Assembly (NCBI RefSeq): GCF_036906915.1
Contig: NZ_JBAKHX010000035.1
Span: 18,328 to 82,327 of the forward strand
DNA length: 64,000 nucleotides
DNA from: Phytohabitans sp036906915
GTDB taxonomy: Bacteria > Actinomycetota > Actinomycetes > Mycobacteriales > Micromonosporaceae
Direction of reading: 5' to 3'
Each line of letters starts with the position of its first letter. Position 1 is the first letter of the stretch. Below are positions 25,901 through 34,280 of this stretch, in pieces. Below the pieces are notes generated by a model. It ran no database searches, was not told where the DNA came from, and saw only the letters and a program-made list of their open reading frames with translations. Position numbers and translations under genes: made by a program.

Positions 25901-27391
25901 CGCGAAGTGCGCGGTGCCGAGCCCCGCCTCGTTGCCGGTGTCCCAGATGATGACGCTCGGGTGGTTCTTGTCGCGGGCAACCATCGCCTGGAACCGGTCA
26001 GCGAACGCCGCCTGCCACTCCGGCCGGGAGGCCAGGCAGTCGTTGGGGCAGTTCTCGTGCGAGTGCGTCTCGATGTCGACCTCGTCGGCGACCCACAGCC
26101 CTTCGCGGTTGGCGAGGTCGTAGAAGTACGGGTCGGACGGGTAGTGCGAGGTGCGTACCGCGTTGATGTGCAGCTTCTTCATCAGCGCGACGTCGCGGCG
26201 CTGCGCCGCCCGGGTGACGTGCCGTCCGGTGTCCGGTTCGGTCTCGGCGCGGTTGGTGCCCTTGATGAGCACTCGCTGGCCGTTGACGAGCATCTGCGCC
26301 GTTCCGGCTGTACCCGAACGTACCTCGACCTCGCGGAAGCCGACGGCCTGCGCGGTGGTGTGCGTGACCCGGCCGTCGGGCCCGAGCAGCTCCAGCACCA
26401 GGGCGTACAGGTTGGGCGCGTCGGCGCTCCACTTGGCCGGGTCGGCGACGGTGGCGGTCAGCGTGCCGGTGCCGGTCATCGTGGTCACCTTGCGGCCTCG
26501 GGCGTCGAGCAGCGTGCCCCGCACGGTGTATCCATCCGACGGGCCGGCCACCGACACCCGCGCCGTCAGCAAAGCGTCCACATAAGACTGGTCGAGGTCG
26601 GTGGTGATGTACGCGTCGCGCAGGTACGTCTGCGGCGTGCTGTACAGCCAGACGTCCCGGAAGATGCCGCTGTAGCGCCACTGGTCGACGTCTTCCAGGT
26701 AGGCGCCGGAGCCCCAGCGGTGCACCTGCACGGCGACGCGGTTGGTGCCGGCGTGCGTGAAGTCGGTGACGTCGAACTCGGCCGGCGTGTATCCGCCCTG
26801 GTCGTATCCGACGTACCGCCCGTTGACCCACACGAAGTACCCGCTGGTGACGCCCTCGAAGCGCAGGAAACTCCGCCGGCCCGACCACGACGGCGCCACC
26901 TGGAAGGAGCGCACGTACGCGCCGGTGGGGTTGACATCGCGCGGCACCCTCGGCGGGTCGTCGGGCCAGATCTCCTCGGGGATGTTGCGGAACATCGGGT
27001 GGTCGACGAAGTCGGACTGCCAGGTGTGTGGCACGGTGGCGGTGGGCCAGCCGGAGACGTCGTACTCCTCGCCGTGGAAGCCGGCGGGCACGTCGCCGGG
27101 GCGGTCGGCGATGGTGAGCTTCCAGTCGCCGTTGAGCGAGGCGGTCCACCGCGACCGTGCACTGTGGTCGGTGATGTCAGCGGCGGCGGTTCGGGCGTCC
27201 GCGTACGGCCGCAGGAGCGCGTGTGGCGGCTGCTGCCCCTCGCCGGTCATGCCGGGGTCGTCGAGGTACCGGTAGACGTCGTCCACTGTGGCTGGGCCGG
27301 TGGCCGGTGGCGGCGCGGCGCTGGCGGGTGCGCCGCCGGGCCACAGCAGGACGGTGATCGCTAGGGAAGCCAGCACAGCACGGCGCGACAT
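22943..27391 (-). CDS. Secreted multidomain GH2 beta-galactosidase
   Basis: Very large (1482 residues) exported glycosidase. Signal peptide MSRRAVLASLAITVLLWPGG-ASAA, then the GH2 sugar-binding domain, the Ig-like domain and the TIM barrel. The barrel has HYPSDPYFYDLANREGLWVADE, acid/base Glu488 (WDTGNEAG) and nucleophile Glu553 (FGEYAHAMGNS), matching LacZ E461 and E537. A LamG-like domain (about residues 640-790) is inserted before the beta-galactosidase small-chain domain (about 950-1220). A NEW3/Ig-like domain and a C-terminal NPCBM carbohydrate-binding domain follow. The ATG at 27391 is used because GGGGAGG precedes it; an upstream TTG overlaps that site. It probably attacks plant or microbial galactans outside the cell. 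Confidence 0.95.
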   Translation of the reverse strand: MSRRAVLASLAITVLLWPGGAPASAAPPPATGPATVDDVYRYLDDPGMTGEGQQPPHALLRPYADARTAAADITDHSARSRWTASLNGDWKLTIADRPGDVPAGFHGEEYDVSGWPTATVPHTWQSDFVDHPMFRNIPEEIWPDDPPRVPRDVNPTGAYVRSFQVAPSWSGRRSFLRFEGVTSGYFVWVNGRYVGYDQGGYTPAEFDVTDFTHAGTNRVAVQVHRWGSGAYLEDVDQWRYSGIFRDVWLYSTPQTYLRDAYITTDLDQSYVDALLTARVSVAGPSDGYTVRGTLLDARGRKVTTMTGTGTLTATVADPAKWSADAPNLYALVLELLGPDGRVTHTTAQAVGFREVEVRSGTAGTAQMLVNGQRVLIKGTNRAETEPDTGRHVTRAAQRRDVALMKKLHINAVRTSHYPSDPYFYDLANREGLWVADEVDIETHSHENCPNDCLASRPEWQAAFADRFQAMVARDKNHPSVIIWDTGNEAGLGTAHFAMATWADANEPTRLLYHQSNSPNGDAPFADVWGPRYPTPGYVESIGRTATRPIVFGEYAHAMGNSVGNFDRFWALVRQYPSLQGGFIWDWAEANLRQPLYLTPDSSPGGIQAFLVGKPTVASGQLELSSLDDFVSTFRDPRLDFTGTAVTLDARVRPGEWAGSFPIVTKGRAYALQMRDRTTLEFGVTTDAGFATVTAPVPADWYDAWHRVTGVYDGAALRLYVDGTEVATAARTGPLDPGLYEVNVGRNAETQQDDLRTRLARGSVDWVRVYGAAVPPTASPPSPALALDFDRVERQGDFDSLGISLSGTDGLVGTDRYLQPETVEVAWAHAPIRFSRAAGGRISVHNEQTAGALDTTLRWKLLEVDRTLREGGRRVRLSPGETVTLDIPTPSTNRHDRARRLQIEAVGDDGLRYGWDEFDAGGRVVPGVSRPAPAAGPRLASDASAIVVSGKGWTYRFDTATGTLHSMTSGGRELLRAGPQLDVYRPPTSNETYGWGTADREIWHQLGLDRLQTSVTGVTSSTVDNSAVVEVKSVARGSATFEIEQVMRYRIDGRGTITLDHRVTPRGSGASRLPYLPRVGVQIQVPDTMRQFAYYGKGPHETYNDRSSGAFTGVWRTTVDKEYVRYSRPQAYGNHTGARWATLHNGRGGLLVGGDIDVSVTPYDELARAEYDFQLPLVRNDGWVTLHAAAGETGMGETPNSVLSEYRVSPTRTHAYTLVLRPLTRDEVRADGVVDSRAPAPCPPDVAVTTDGQIRPGVPHPVTVTVTERCSLDDVAVALAAPEGWAVTRVGQTEFTVTAPSSTDFGSYSLTATVTARSNGFPVSVDATATVRAPLPAGGQWVSDLPFLVAENGWGPVERDQSNAEQPAGDGRPLTIGGVVYEKGIGAHATSRVVVDIPAGCTSFRADVGVDDEMGNSGSVGFEVWVDGERRAASSVLTGSAGAEPIVADVTGGSHLELRVTDGGNGNGADHADWAAARLLCTP

Positions 27392-27485
27392 CGACAGCCT
27401 CCCCAAACCGGATCACACAGACCCGAACATAGCCCGACAACTCCGCACCCTTCCTAACATTAATCAGGACCCATATTCAAGGGGT

Positions 27486-28481
27486 TCACAAAAGGTCGAC
27501 GACAGCTATCGTTCTCTCCACCAGGCTGCCGAGGTAGAGCAGTCCGCCGTGCTCGCGGACCCCAGTAACGAAGTGGTACCGGTCGCCGGTGCCCTGTAGG
27601 TCGGCGACCACCCGGCCGGTGCCGTCGACCGCCATCGCCCACGCCGTGCGTTCCGGGCCGGGTTGCAGGCGTTCCGGCAGCGCCCAGACCGTGCGGCGGA
27701 TCAGCGGTGTGCGGGCGTGTGCCCAGTCGAGCAGCCGGTTGCGCGGGCTGCCGATGGCGATCCAGATCCGGCCGTCTGACCCCGTGCTCAGGTTGTCGGG
27801 AAACCCCGGCAGGTTGTCGACGAGCGTGTCGCGCTGCCCCGCCCGCGACCCTGTCAACCACAGTCGACTGAGCCGGTACGCGCCGGTCTCGGCAACGACC
27901 ACATAGGACTCGTCGGCGGCCAGCGCCACGCCGTTGGCGAAGTGCAGCCCGTCCAGCAGCACGTCGACCGCCCCGTCGGGCGTGCGGCGCAGCAGCCGGC
28001 CGGTGCCGGAGTGCTCCAGCAGGTCGGCCCGCCAGTACGCGAGCGGGAAGCGGCGCGTGGAGTCGCTGAAGTACACCGTGCCGTCGGTGGCGATCGCGGC
28101 GTTGTTGCACACGGTGAGCGCGTCGCCGGCCGGTATCAGGGCCTCGACCCGGCCCGACCGCGGATCGACGCGCAGCAGCCCGCGGTACGCGTCGCAGACC
28201 AGCAGCGCGCCGTCGGCGGCGATCTCGACGCCGAGCGGTCGCCCACCCGTTTCGGCTACCCGCCGGGGTGCGCCGCCGTCCGCGGGCAGCGCGAGGATGC
28301 GGCCGTCTTCGACGCCGGTGTAGACCGTGCCGTCGGGGTGGATGGCGACGTCTTCGGGGCCTGCGCCGTCGACCGGGAGCAGGCGCGGCGCCGGCATCGG
28401 TGGCTCGCTGGCCGCCTGACGCGCCCGCGGCGGGGCCGCCGGTGGTGACCACACCACCGGCTGGATGCGCGGCCGGCTCAT
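27486..28481 (-). CDS. SMP-30/strictosidine-synthase-like beta-propeller protein
   Basis: A 331-residue, six-bladed-propeller-type protein of the SMP-30/gluconolactonase/strictosidine synthase-like superfamily. Features: GPEDVAIHPDGTVYTGVEDGRILAL, GGRPLGVEIAADGALLVCDAYRGLLRVD, CNNAAIATDGTVYFSDST, HFANGVALAADESYVVVAETGAYRLSRLWL and the family hallmark PGFPDNLSTGSDGRIWIAI, which places calcium-ligand Asn/Asp residues. The ATG at 28481 overlaps the stop of the NmrA-type gene (ATGA); an upstream open frame lacks homology. Probably a lactonase or esterase acting on a small molecule also handled by its reductase partner. No signal peptide seen. Confidence 0.85.
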   Translation of the reverse strand: MSRPRIQPVVWSPPAAPPRARQAASEPPMPAPRLLPVDGAGPEDVAIHPDGTVYTGVEDGRILALPADGGAPRRVAETGGRPLGVEIAADGALLVCDAYRGLLRVDPRSGRVEALIPAGDALTVCNNAAIATDGTVYFSDSTRRFPLAYWRADLLEHSGTGRLLRRTPDGAVDVLLDGLHFANGVALAADESYVVVAETGAYRLSRLWLTGSRAGQRDTLVDNLPGFPDNLSTGSDGRIWIAIGSPRNRLLDWAHARTPLIRRTVWALPERLQPGPERTAWAMAVDGTGRVVADLQGTGDRYHFVTGVREHGGLLYLGSLVERTIAVVDLL

Positions 28482-29326
28482 GCGGGCCGGGCGAGCAGCT
28501 CGGCGAGGCTGGTCGCCGGGTGCCCGGCCACCTTGGCCACCGCGTCGCTGACCGGCAGGAACTCCCCGGACGCGATCGCCAGGTAGGTGCTGACCCAGGC
28601 GTCGACCTGCCACTTCGGCGCACCGTAGGAGGCGCGCGAGGTGTACGCCTCGTCGATGCTCTCGTCCTGGAAAGTCACCTGCCGTCCGGTCGCCTCGGTG
28701 AGCGCGGCGGCCATCTCGGCCATGCTCAGCGCCTCCGGGCCGGTGAGGTCGTACGTGACGCCCTCGTGCGCTTGGGGGGCCAGGAGTACCGCCACGGCCA
28801 CGTCGGCGATGTCGTCCTGCGCCACCACGGCGGCGCGCCCATTACTGGCCGGCCCGCGGATCACTCCGTCGTCACCGGCCATCATCGGTACGAAGTCCAT
28901 GTACAGGTTGTCGCGCAGGAACGTGAAGGCCAGCCCGCTGGCGCGGATGTGCTGCTCGGTGGCCCAGTGATCGCGCGCAAGCGTAAACGTGGCGTCCGGC
29001 GCGGCGCCGAAGAACGACGTGTACACGAGCCTGGTGACCCCGGCGGCGGCCGCCGCGTCGACGAACGTCCGGTGCTGGGCGACCCGGTCGGGCTGCTCGG
29101 CGCCGGAAACCATGAACACCGTCTCCACGCCCTCCAGCGCCCGCCGCACCGCGCCGGCGTCGTCGTAGCTGGCCCGGACGACCTCGGCGCCGTCGAGCGC
29201 GGGCGCACGGTCTGGGTCGCGCACCACCAGCCGCTGGTTGACCCCGCGTTCGGCCAGCTGGCGGGCCACGCGCCCGCCGAGCCGCCCGGTTGCACCTGTA
29301 ATCGCAAGAGCAGCGTCGATAGCCAT
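28478..29326 (-). CDS. NmrA-like NAD(P)-binding oxidoreductase
   Basis: Atypical short-chain dehydrogenase of 282 residues. The nucleotide-binding motif is ALAITGATGRLGGRVARQLAERG (GxxGxxG), with RLVVRDPDRAP following the second strand, as in NAD(P)H:quinone oxidoreductase QOR2/NmrA proteins. No catalytic YxxxK pair is obvious, which is usual in this group. The ATG at 29326 follows GGAGG at a good distance; the frame is open six codons further up. Coupled by ATGA to the propeller gene. Divergent from an MFS transporter about 160 nt away. Confidence 0.88.
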   Translation of the reverse strand: MAIDAALAITGATGRLGGRVARQLAERGVNQRLVVRDPDRAPALDGAEVVRASYDDAGAVRRALEGVETVFMVSGAEQPDRVAQHRTFVDAAAAAGVTRLVYTSFFGAAPDATFTLARDHWATEQHIRASGLAFTFLRDNLYMDFVPMMAGDDGVIRGPASNGRAAVVAQDDIADVAVAVLLAPQAHEGVTYDLTGPEALSMAEMAAALTEATGRQVTFQDESIDEAYTSRASYGAPKWQVDAWVSTYLAIASGEFLPVSDAVAKVAGHPATSLAELLARPA

Positions 29327-29486
29327 GCCCGCATCATCCTCCATCGACTGCGTGGGTGCCGGTCACCGCCGGGATACAACCGCTCGCCGACGCAACGGAA
29401 CTGACACGCCCGGGAAGGGGCGTATACGGGCCCCAAACCTGGCACCCTGTTTGCAACCACCCCTTGCCCCGCCGGAGCGCCCTGGA

Positions 29487-30887
29487 TTGACCGCCCTTAC
29501 CGCCACCGTCGAGCCTGTACCGGCCAGCGTCGAGCTGCGCCGAGTGGTGGCGGCGTCGCTGGTCGGCACCGCCCTAGAGTGGTACGACTTCTTCATCTAC
29601 GGCACCGCCGCCGCGCTGGTCTTCGGGAAGATCTTCTTCCCCTCGTACGACGACTCGGTGGCCGTGCTGGCGTCGTTCGCGACGTTCGGCGTGGCGTTCC
29701 TGTTCCGCCCGTTAGGTGGCTTCTTCTTTGGCCGGCTCGGCGACCGGCTCGGCCGGCGCTCCACCCTGGTCCTGACCACGCTGCTGATGGGGTTCGCGAC
29801 CGGTCTGATCGGGCTGCTGCCGACGTACGAGGAGATCGGCATCTGGGCCGCGGTGCTGCTGGTGCTGGCCCGGATATGCCAGGGCCTCGGCGCGGGCGCG
29901 GAGTTCGGCGGCGCGTCCACGCTGCTGGCCGAGCACGCGCCACGCGGGCGCCGGGCCTACTACGCCTCCTTCGTGCAGACCGGCGTACAGGTCGGCCTGC
30001 TCACCGGCACGGTGGCGTTCCTGCTGGTCGGGCTGCTGGGCGAGCCGGCCATGCTGGCCTGGGGCTGGCGCATCCCGTTCCTGGCCAGCTTCCTGATGGT
30101 GTTCGTCTCGCTGTACGTGCGACTGCGGGTCGCGGAGTCTCCGGTGTTCCTGGAGATGGAGCGTGACCGCACGGTCGTCGAGACCCCGGTGCGCGACACG
30201 CTGCGCCACTACCCGCGCAGCTTCCTGATCGGCGTCGGCGCGCACATCTGCGACACGGCGGTCGTCTACATCTACAGCGCCTTCATGATCACGTATCTGA
30301 CCACCGAGATCGGTGTCAGCCGCACGGTCGCGCTCACCGGCGTGATCCTGTTCAGCCTGGTGGTGATCGCGCTTCAGCCCGTGTACGGCGCGCTCGCCGA
30401 CCGCATCGGCCGGCGCCCGCTCAACATCTTCAGCGTGCTCTTCACGGCGGCATTCGCGTTTCCGCTCTTCCTGCTGGTCGATACCGGGCAGCCAGTGGTC
30501 ATCTGGCTGGCGCTGATCGTGGCGACCGCGCTGGGCTTCGCGCCGATGATCGCGGTACAGCCGATCTTCTACGCCGAGCTGTTCGGTGCCGGTGTGCGAT
30601 ACACGGGCTTCGCCGCCTCCCGCGAGGTCGGCGCCGCGGTTTCCGGCTTCTCGCCGCTGGTGGCCGCGGCGCTGCTCGCAGCCGGCGGCGGCTCGCCCTG
30701 GCTGGTGGCTGGCTGGATCGTGCTGACGGCGCTGGTGTCGCTCGTCGCGTTCGCGCTGTCGCGGGAGACCCGCGACGTCGACATCACCGCGAGCCACGCG
30801 CGCCAGCCCGCGCCGCTGGTATTTCAAGGACCTGTGATCGAGCCCGTGATGGAGCCCGAGCGCAGCCGCCGCGGGGTCGCGAGATAG
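29487..30887 (+). CDS. MFS transporter, metabolite:H+ symporter (MHS) type
   Basis: Proton symporter of 466 residues for organic acids or betaines. The MHS signature is clear: ASLVGTALEWYDFFIYGTAAALVFGKIFFP at the first helix, then RPLGGFFFGRLGDRLGRRSTL as motif A, QGLGAGAEFGGAS in helix 4 and PVYGALADRIGRRPLN between helices 8 and 9. The TTG at 29487 follows GGAG by 10 nt and gives the usual short N-terminus; the open frame upstream has no membrane or family character. The 3' end runs 64 nt into the convergent GGDEF-EAL gene. Confidence 0.9.
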   Translation: MTALTATVEPVPASVELRRVVAASLVGTALEWYDFFIYGTAAALVFGKIFFPSYDDSVAVLASFATFGVAFLFRPLGGFFFGRLGDRLGRRSTLVLTTLLMGFATGLIGLLPTYEEIGIWAAVLLVLARICQGLGAGAEFGGASTLLAEHAPRGRRAYYASFVQTGVQVGLLTGTVAFLLVGLLGEPAMLAWGWRIPFLASFLMVFVSLYVRLRVAESPVFLEMERDRTVVETPVRDTLRHYPRSFLIGVGAHICDTAVVYIYSAFMITYLTTEIGVSRTVALTGVILFSLVVIALQPVYGALADRIGRRPLNIFSVLFTAAFAFPLFLLVDTGQPVVIWLALIVATALGFAPMIAVQPIFYAELFGAGVRYTGFAASREVGAAVSGFSPLVAAALLAAGGGSPWLVAGWIVLTALVSLVAFALSRETRDVDITASHARQPAPLVFQGPVIEPVMEPERSRRGVAR

Positions 30888-33220
30888 TCGCCCACCTCGT
30901 CGGGCTGGCCAGGCGGCGCGAAGTGGTACCCCTGCGCGAGTTGGCAGCCCAGCTCTCGCAGCAGGGCCGCCTGGCGGGGCGTCTCGACGCCCTCGGCGAC
31001 CGTCGGCACACCGAGGCTCGACCCCAGGCCGAGGATGGCGCCGACGAACATCGCGCCGCGCTCGCCGCCGGCCTCCAGAGCGGCGGTGAACGTGTGGTCG
31101 ATCTTCAAGATGTCGATCGGCAGCCGCTGGAGGTACGACAGCGACGAGTACCCGGTGCCGAAGTCGTCGACCGCGATCCGCACGCCGTGCTCCCGCAGCT
31201 GAGTAAGGCTCTGCTGGGCGAGCTGGCCGGTCGTGCTCGAGGCGCCCACCAGCACGGTCTCGGTGATCTCGACGATCAGGGCCTCGGGCGGGACGTCCTG
31301 CTCGCGGAGCATCGCCAGCACATCCGGTGCGAACCCGGGTGCCGCGAGCTGCCGGCCCGACACGTTGACGCTGACCGCGACCGCGTGGCGCGTATGCCAT
31401 CGACTGGCGTGCGCGCACGCGTCTCGCATCACCTTGGCGCCGACCTCGACGACCAGCCCGACGTCTTCGGCCACCGAGATGAACTGGCTGGGTGGCACCT
31501 GACGTCCGTCCGCTGTGGACCATCGCAGCAGCGCCTCCAGAGCCACCGGCTGGCCGCTGACCAGGTCGACGATCGGCTGGTACACCACGGTGAGCGCGTC
31601 GCCAGCGAGCGCCGCGCGCAGGCCGGCGGCCAGCTCGGCGTACTGGAGGCGGGCCTCCAGCATCGCCGGGCAGAACTGCACAACCTGGTTCTTGCCGGCC
31701 TCCTTCGCCGCGTAGAGCGCGAGGTCGGCGTCGCGGAGCGCCTCGGCGGGGTCGGTGCGCTCCGGGCCGAGGACGAGCAGCCCGCCGCTCGCGGCCAGGT
31801 AGATCTGGCGGCCGGCGAGCGGGTACGCCTCGCGGATCGACTCAATGACGCGGGCGGCGGCGCGGTGACAGGCCGCCGGCGTGACGTCGACGAACAGCAG
31901 TGCGAACTCGTCGCCGCCCAGCCGGGCGATCGTGTCGACGATGCCAGCGGCGGCGTGCAGGCGCTGCGCCACCCGTACCAGAAGCTCGTCGCCGACGGGG
32001 TGGCCGAGCGTGTCGTTGACGTGTTTGAAGCCGTCGAGGTCGACGAGCAGCAGGCCGGCGGGCGGCCGGTCGGGTTCGAGCATCAGGCGTTCCAACCGCT
32101 CGGCGAGGACCGCCCGGTTGGCGAGGCCGGTGAGCGGGTCGTGGTGCGCCCGGTGGGCCAGCTCGCGCTGGAGCGACTGCTGCTCTTCGAGCGCCTGCTG
32201 GAGCGCGTTCGACTGCACCACGAGCGCGGCGGACTGGACGTTCATCGCGTCCGCCCGGCGGCTCGCGAGCCTGGCGAACAGCCCCAGCCGCACCACGAGC
32301 AGCACAAGTAGCAGGCAGGTAAGTACCGACGCGCCGACGAGCGCGGGCACCGCGTCTGGCGATACCAGGCCGCCGGAGGTGAGCAGGCCGATGAGGGGCA
32401 CTACGGGAGCGAGCAGCGCGAGCAGGACGAAGGTGACGAACCGGATGCGCGGCAGGCCGTCTTCGGGAAGGTCGGTGTCCAGCGCCCGATACCCCTCGCC
32501 GTACGACGGGTGCAGCGCGGCGGCCGCCACGAGCACGCCGACCACCTGCCACGCGACGTGGATCAGGCCTCCCGGCTGGAAGGCGTCGAAGCCATCGCTG
32601 CCGAGCCGGGTGATCGAGAAAAGGTCGGCCACGAGCACCGTGACCCCGGCTGCGGCGAGCAGGTACATACTGCCGGTGCGCGAACGGGCGGCCGACACGA
32701 CACGGACCACGCAGCTCAGCATCAGCAGGTCGAGCACCGCGAACGAGACCGCGACCCCGGCCTCTGCCGAGTTGGGCGTCCGCTCACCCAGGGACGGCTC
32801 GATCAGGAACGCCCACGCCACGATCGCGAGCCCGGCCGCGACGATGCCGGCGTCGAGAAAGTTCTGCTCGGTGGGCTGGGCACGGCGTACCCCGAAGAGC
32901 AGGATGAGCCCCACGAGGAACAACGCGTACCGCGTGGCCAGCGCGATCACCCACGCCCACTCGGACAGGTCGGCGGCGGGCACGATGTGCAGCGCCGCGC
33001 TCGCCATGCCGAGGCCCGAGCTCGTGAGCACGACCCACCAGCCGGAGCGGTGCCGGGCGTCGCGGCGGGTCAGCGCGTACGTCGCCAGCGCCAGCGCCAC
33101 CAACTGGGTCAGGGTCCAGGTCGGGGCGGCCCAGCGGCCGGGAAGCCACCACGCGACGAGCACCAGGGCGAGGCCACCGGCCAAGACGGACAGCCACGCG
33201 CGGTGTGACGCACCGACCAC
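30824..33220 (-). CDS. Membrane diguanylate cyclase/phosphodiesterase (GGDEF-EAL)
   Basis: Cyclic-di-GMP turnover protein of 798 residues. The N-terminal half has about 10 hydrophobic helices with no recognised sensor domain. A short coiled coil (about 325-360, QSNALQQALEEQQSLQRELAHRAHHDPLTGLANR) leads to the GGDEF domain with an intact RLGGDEF motif at 433-439. The inhibitory I-site position reads GIVD instead of RxxD. The EAL domain has its motif at about residue 562 (ALEALLRW), plus the metal and base residues in EITETVL, DDFGTGYSSL, ILKID and AEGVE. Both activities look possible on sequence. GTG start with AGGAGG 13 nt upstream. The 3' end overlaps the MHS transporter gene antisense. Confidence 0.95.
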   Translation of the reverse strand: MVGASHRAWLSVLAGGLALVLVAWWLPGRWAAPTWTLTQLVALALATYALTRRDARHRSGWWVVLTSSGLGMASAALHIVPAADLSEWAWVIALATRYALFLVGLILLFGVRRAQPTEQNFLDAGIVAAGLAIVAWAFLIEPSLGERTPNSAEAGVAVSFAVLDLLMLSCVVRVVSAARSRTGSMYLLAAAGVTVLVADLFSITRLGSDGFDAFQPGGLIHVAWQVVGVLVAAAALHPSYGEGYRALDTDLPEDGLPRIRFVTFVLLALLAPVVPLIGLLTSGGLVSPDAVPALVGASVLTCLLLVLLVVRLGLFARLASRRADAMNVQSAALVVQSNALQQALEEQQSLQRELAHRAHHDPLTGLANRAVLAERLERLMLEPDRPPAGLLLVDLDGFKHVNDTLGHPVGDELLVRVAQRLHAAAGIVDTIARLGGDEFALLFVDVTPAACHRAAARVIESIREAYPLAGRQIYLAASGGLLVLGPERTDPAEALRDADLALYAAKEAGKNQVVQFCPAMLEARLQYAELAAGLRAALAGDALTVVYQPIVDLVSGQPVALEALLRWSTADGRQVPPSQFISVAEDVGLVVEVGAKVMRDACAHASRWHTRHAVAVSVNVSGRQLAAPGFAPDVLAMLREQDVPPEALIVEITETVLVGASSTTGQLAQQSLTQLREHGVRIAVDDFGTGYSSLSYLQRLPIDILKIDHTFTAALEAGGERGAMFVGAILGLGSSLGVPTVAEGVETPRQAALLRELGCQLAQGYHFAPPGQPDEVGDYLATPRRLRSGSITGSITGP

Positions 33221-33517
33221 GATCTGTTCCGTTCCTCCTGTGCGAAGTTCAGGACCCCCTGTGCCGCCTTACGCTGCGGCGCCCCCGCCGGTTCACCACG
33301 AAGCAGAGCTATACATAGCGTGAACGCATGCCGCCGTGAGTTTACTGTCTCGACGGGTTTTTGGGGACGATCCGGCCAATCGGTCAGGTTGTGGTCGTGG
33401 CGGCGGCAATCGATGATGGTTATGAGCCGCCGCAAGGCGCATGACCCGTGCGGGCGGAGCGAGCGCCAGCTAGCACGGTCATGGCTCACAGGCGCATGGC
33501 TGTCACGGGAGGCCGCT
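33221..33517. other. Intergenic region between divergent genes
   Basis: Between the GGDEF-EAL gene and the small gene at 33518. It contains the inverted repeat GCTAT-AC-ATAGC (33308-33319) in a locally AT-rich stretch and a TTTTT run near 33360. No -35/-10 pair of convincing spacing was found on either strand and no ORF looks coding. Confidence 0.5.
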
Positions 33518-33850
33518 ATGGGGCACGAGATCATTCATCAGCCGCGGCTGGCGTGGGATGGCGCCCGCGCGTTCGTCGCCGCTGCCGACACCGACCACCT
33601 GTACCCGTGGTTGGGTCGCCGGCTCGCGACACTGCTCGGGCCGGCGTACCGCGAAGCGCTCAGTGAATCGCGGTGGCTGGTCCGGTTGGCGGAGCGCGAG
33701 GACGCGCCGTTCCTCGAGACAGCCAAGTGGCGCGCCCGTCTCGACGACGCGCTCCGGTACCACCCTGAGCTCGCGGACGGCCTGCGTGCCCTCACCGCCG
33801 ACGTGGTTTTCCGGATGTCCGCGCCAGGCAAGGCAGCCGGCCTAGGGTAG
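33518..33850 (+). CDS. Small conserved-looking protein of unknown function
   Basis: 110 residues, mixed alpha-helical composition with many Arg/Glu/Trp residues and no membrane segment or cysteines. It starts MGHEIIHQPRLAWDGARAFVAAADTDHLY and ends in a predicted helix (YHPELADGLRALTADVVFRM). The ATG at 33518 is chosen over the earlier in-frame start at 33320 because GGGAGG (33507-33512) lies at the right distance and codon use becomes typical there. Not recognised. Could be a small regulatory or effector-associated protein. Confidence 0.65.
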   Translation: MGHEIIHQPRLAWDGARAFVAAADTDHLYPWLGRRLATLLGPAYREALSESRWLVRLAEREDAPFLETAKWRARLDDALRYHPELADGLRALTADVVFRMSAPGKAAGLG

Positions 33851-33947
33851 ACCCAGCCCCGCTGCGCAATGTGGACATGCTCCGCGCGGACCGGCTCGAC
33901 CGCCAGGCGTCACCTGCCTAACGTTCCTAGTAAGGGGGCGTTAAGGG

Positions 33948-34226
33948 ATGATTGACGAAATGGAACTGCAGCGTGACCTCTCCCGGGCCACGCTGGCGCT
34001 GGAGCGGGCCGAGCAGTTCCTCGACCGCTACGACGAGGCGCATGCCGCGCTGCTCGGCATGGCGCCAGGCTGGGATTCACCACTGACGCTGACGGTGCGC
34101 GACGGCCGGCTGGCGATCGCCCGAGTCGCCGCGTACGTCCGGGCGCTGGTGGGCGAAGTCGAGGGCATCGAGGGCCTACCGGTGCGCCCACTGGCCCTTA
34201 CCTCCCAAGGCGACCCGGGGGAGTAG
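33948..34226 (+). CDS. Small helical protein of unknown function
   Basis: 92 residues, no signal peptide or transmembrane helix. The N-terminal half (MELQRDLSRATLALERAEQFLDRYDEAHAALL) has heptad-like spacing that could form a coiled coil; the C-terminal half is another amphipathic helix (RLAIARVAAYVRALVGEVEGIEG). A purine-rich AAGGGGGCGTTAAGGG precedes the ATG. It follows the previous unknown gene after 97 nt on the same strand and is convergent with the AraC regulator. Not recognised. Confidence 0.65.
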   Translation: MIDEMELQRDLSRATLALERAEQFLDRYDEAHAALLGMAPGWDSPLTLTVRDGRLAIARVAAYVRALVGEVEGIEGLPVRPLALTSQGDPGE

Positions 34227-34280
34227 CGAGCGGCAAGTTGGTCTCCTCCACGGTGGACCCGCGGTACGACTGCGCCTCGA

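Noticed and set aside
29712..31523. 603-codon open frame on the minus strand
   Set aside because: Shadow of the MHS transporter and of the GGDEF-EAL gene in a different frame; no recognisable protein features.
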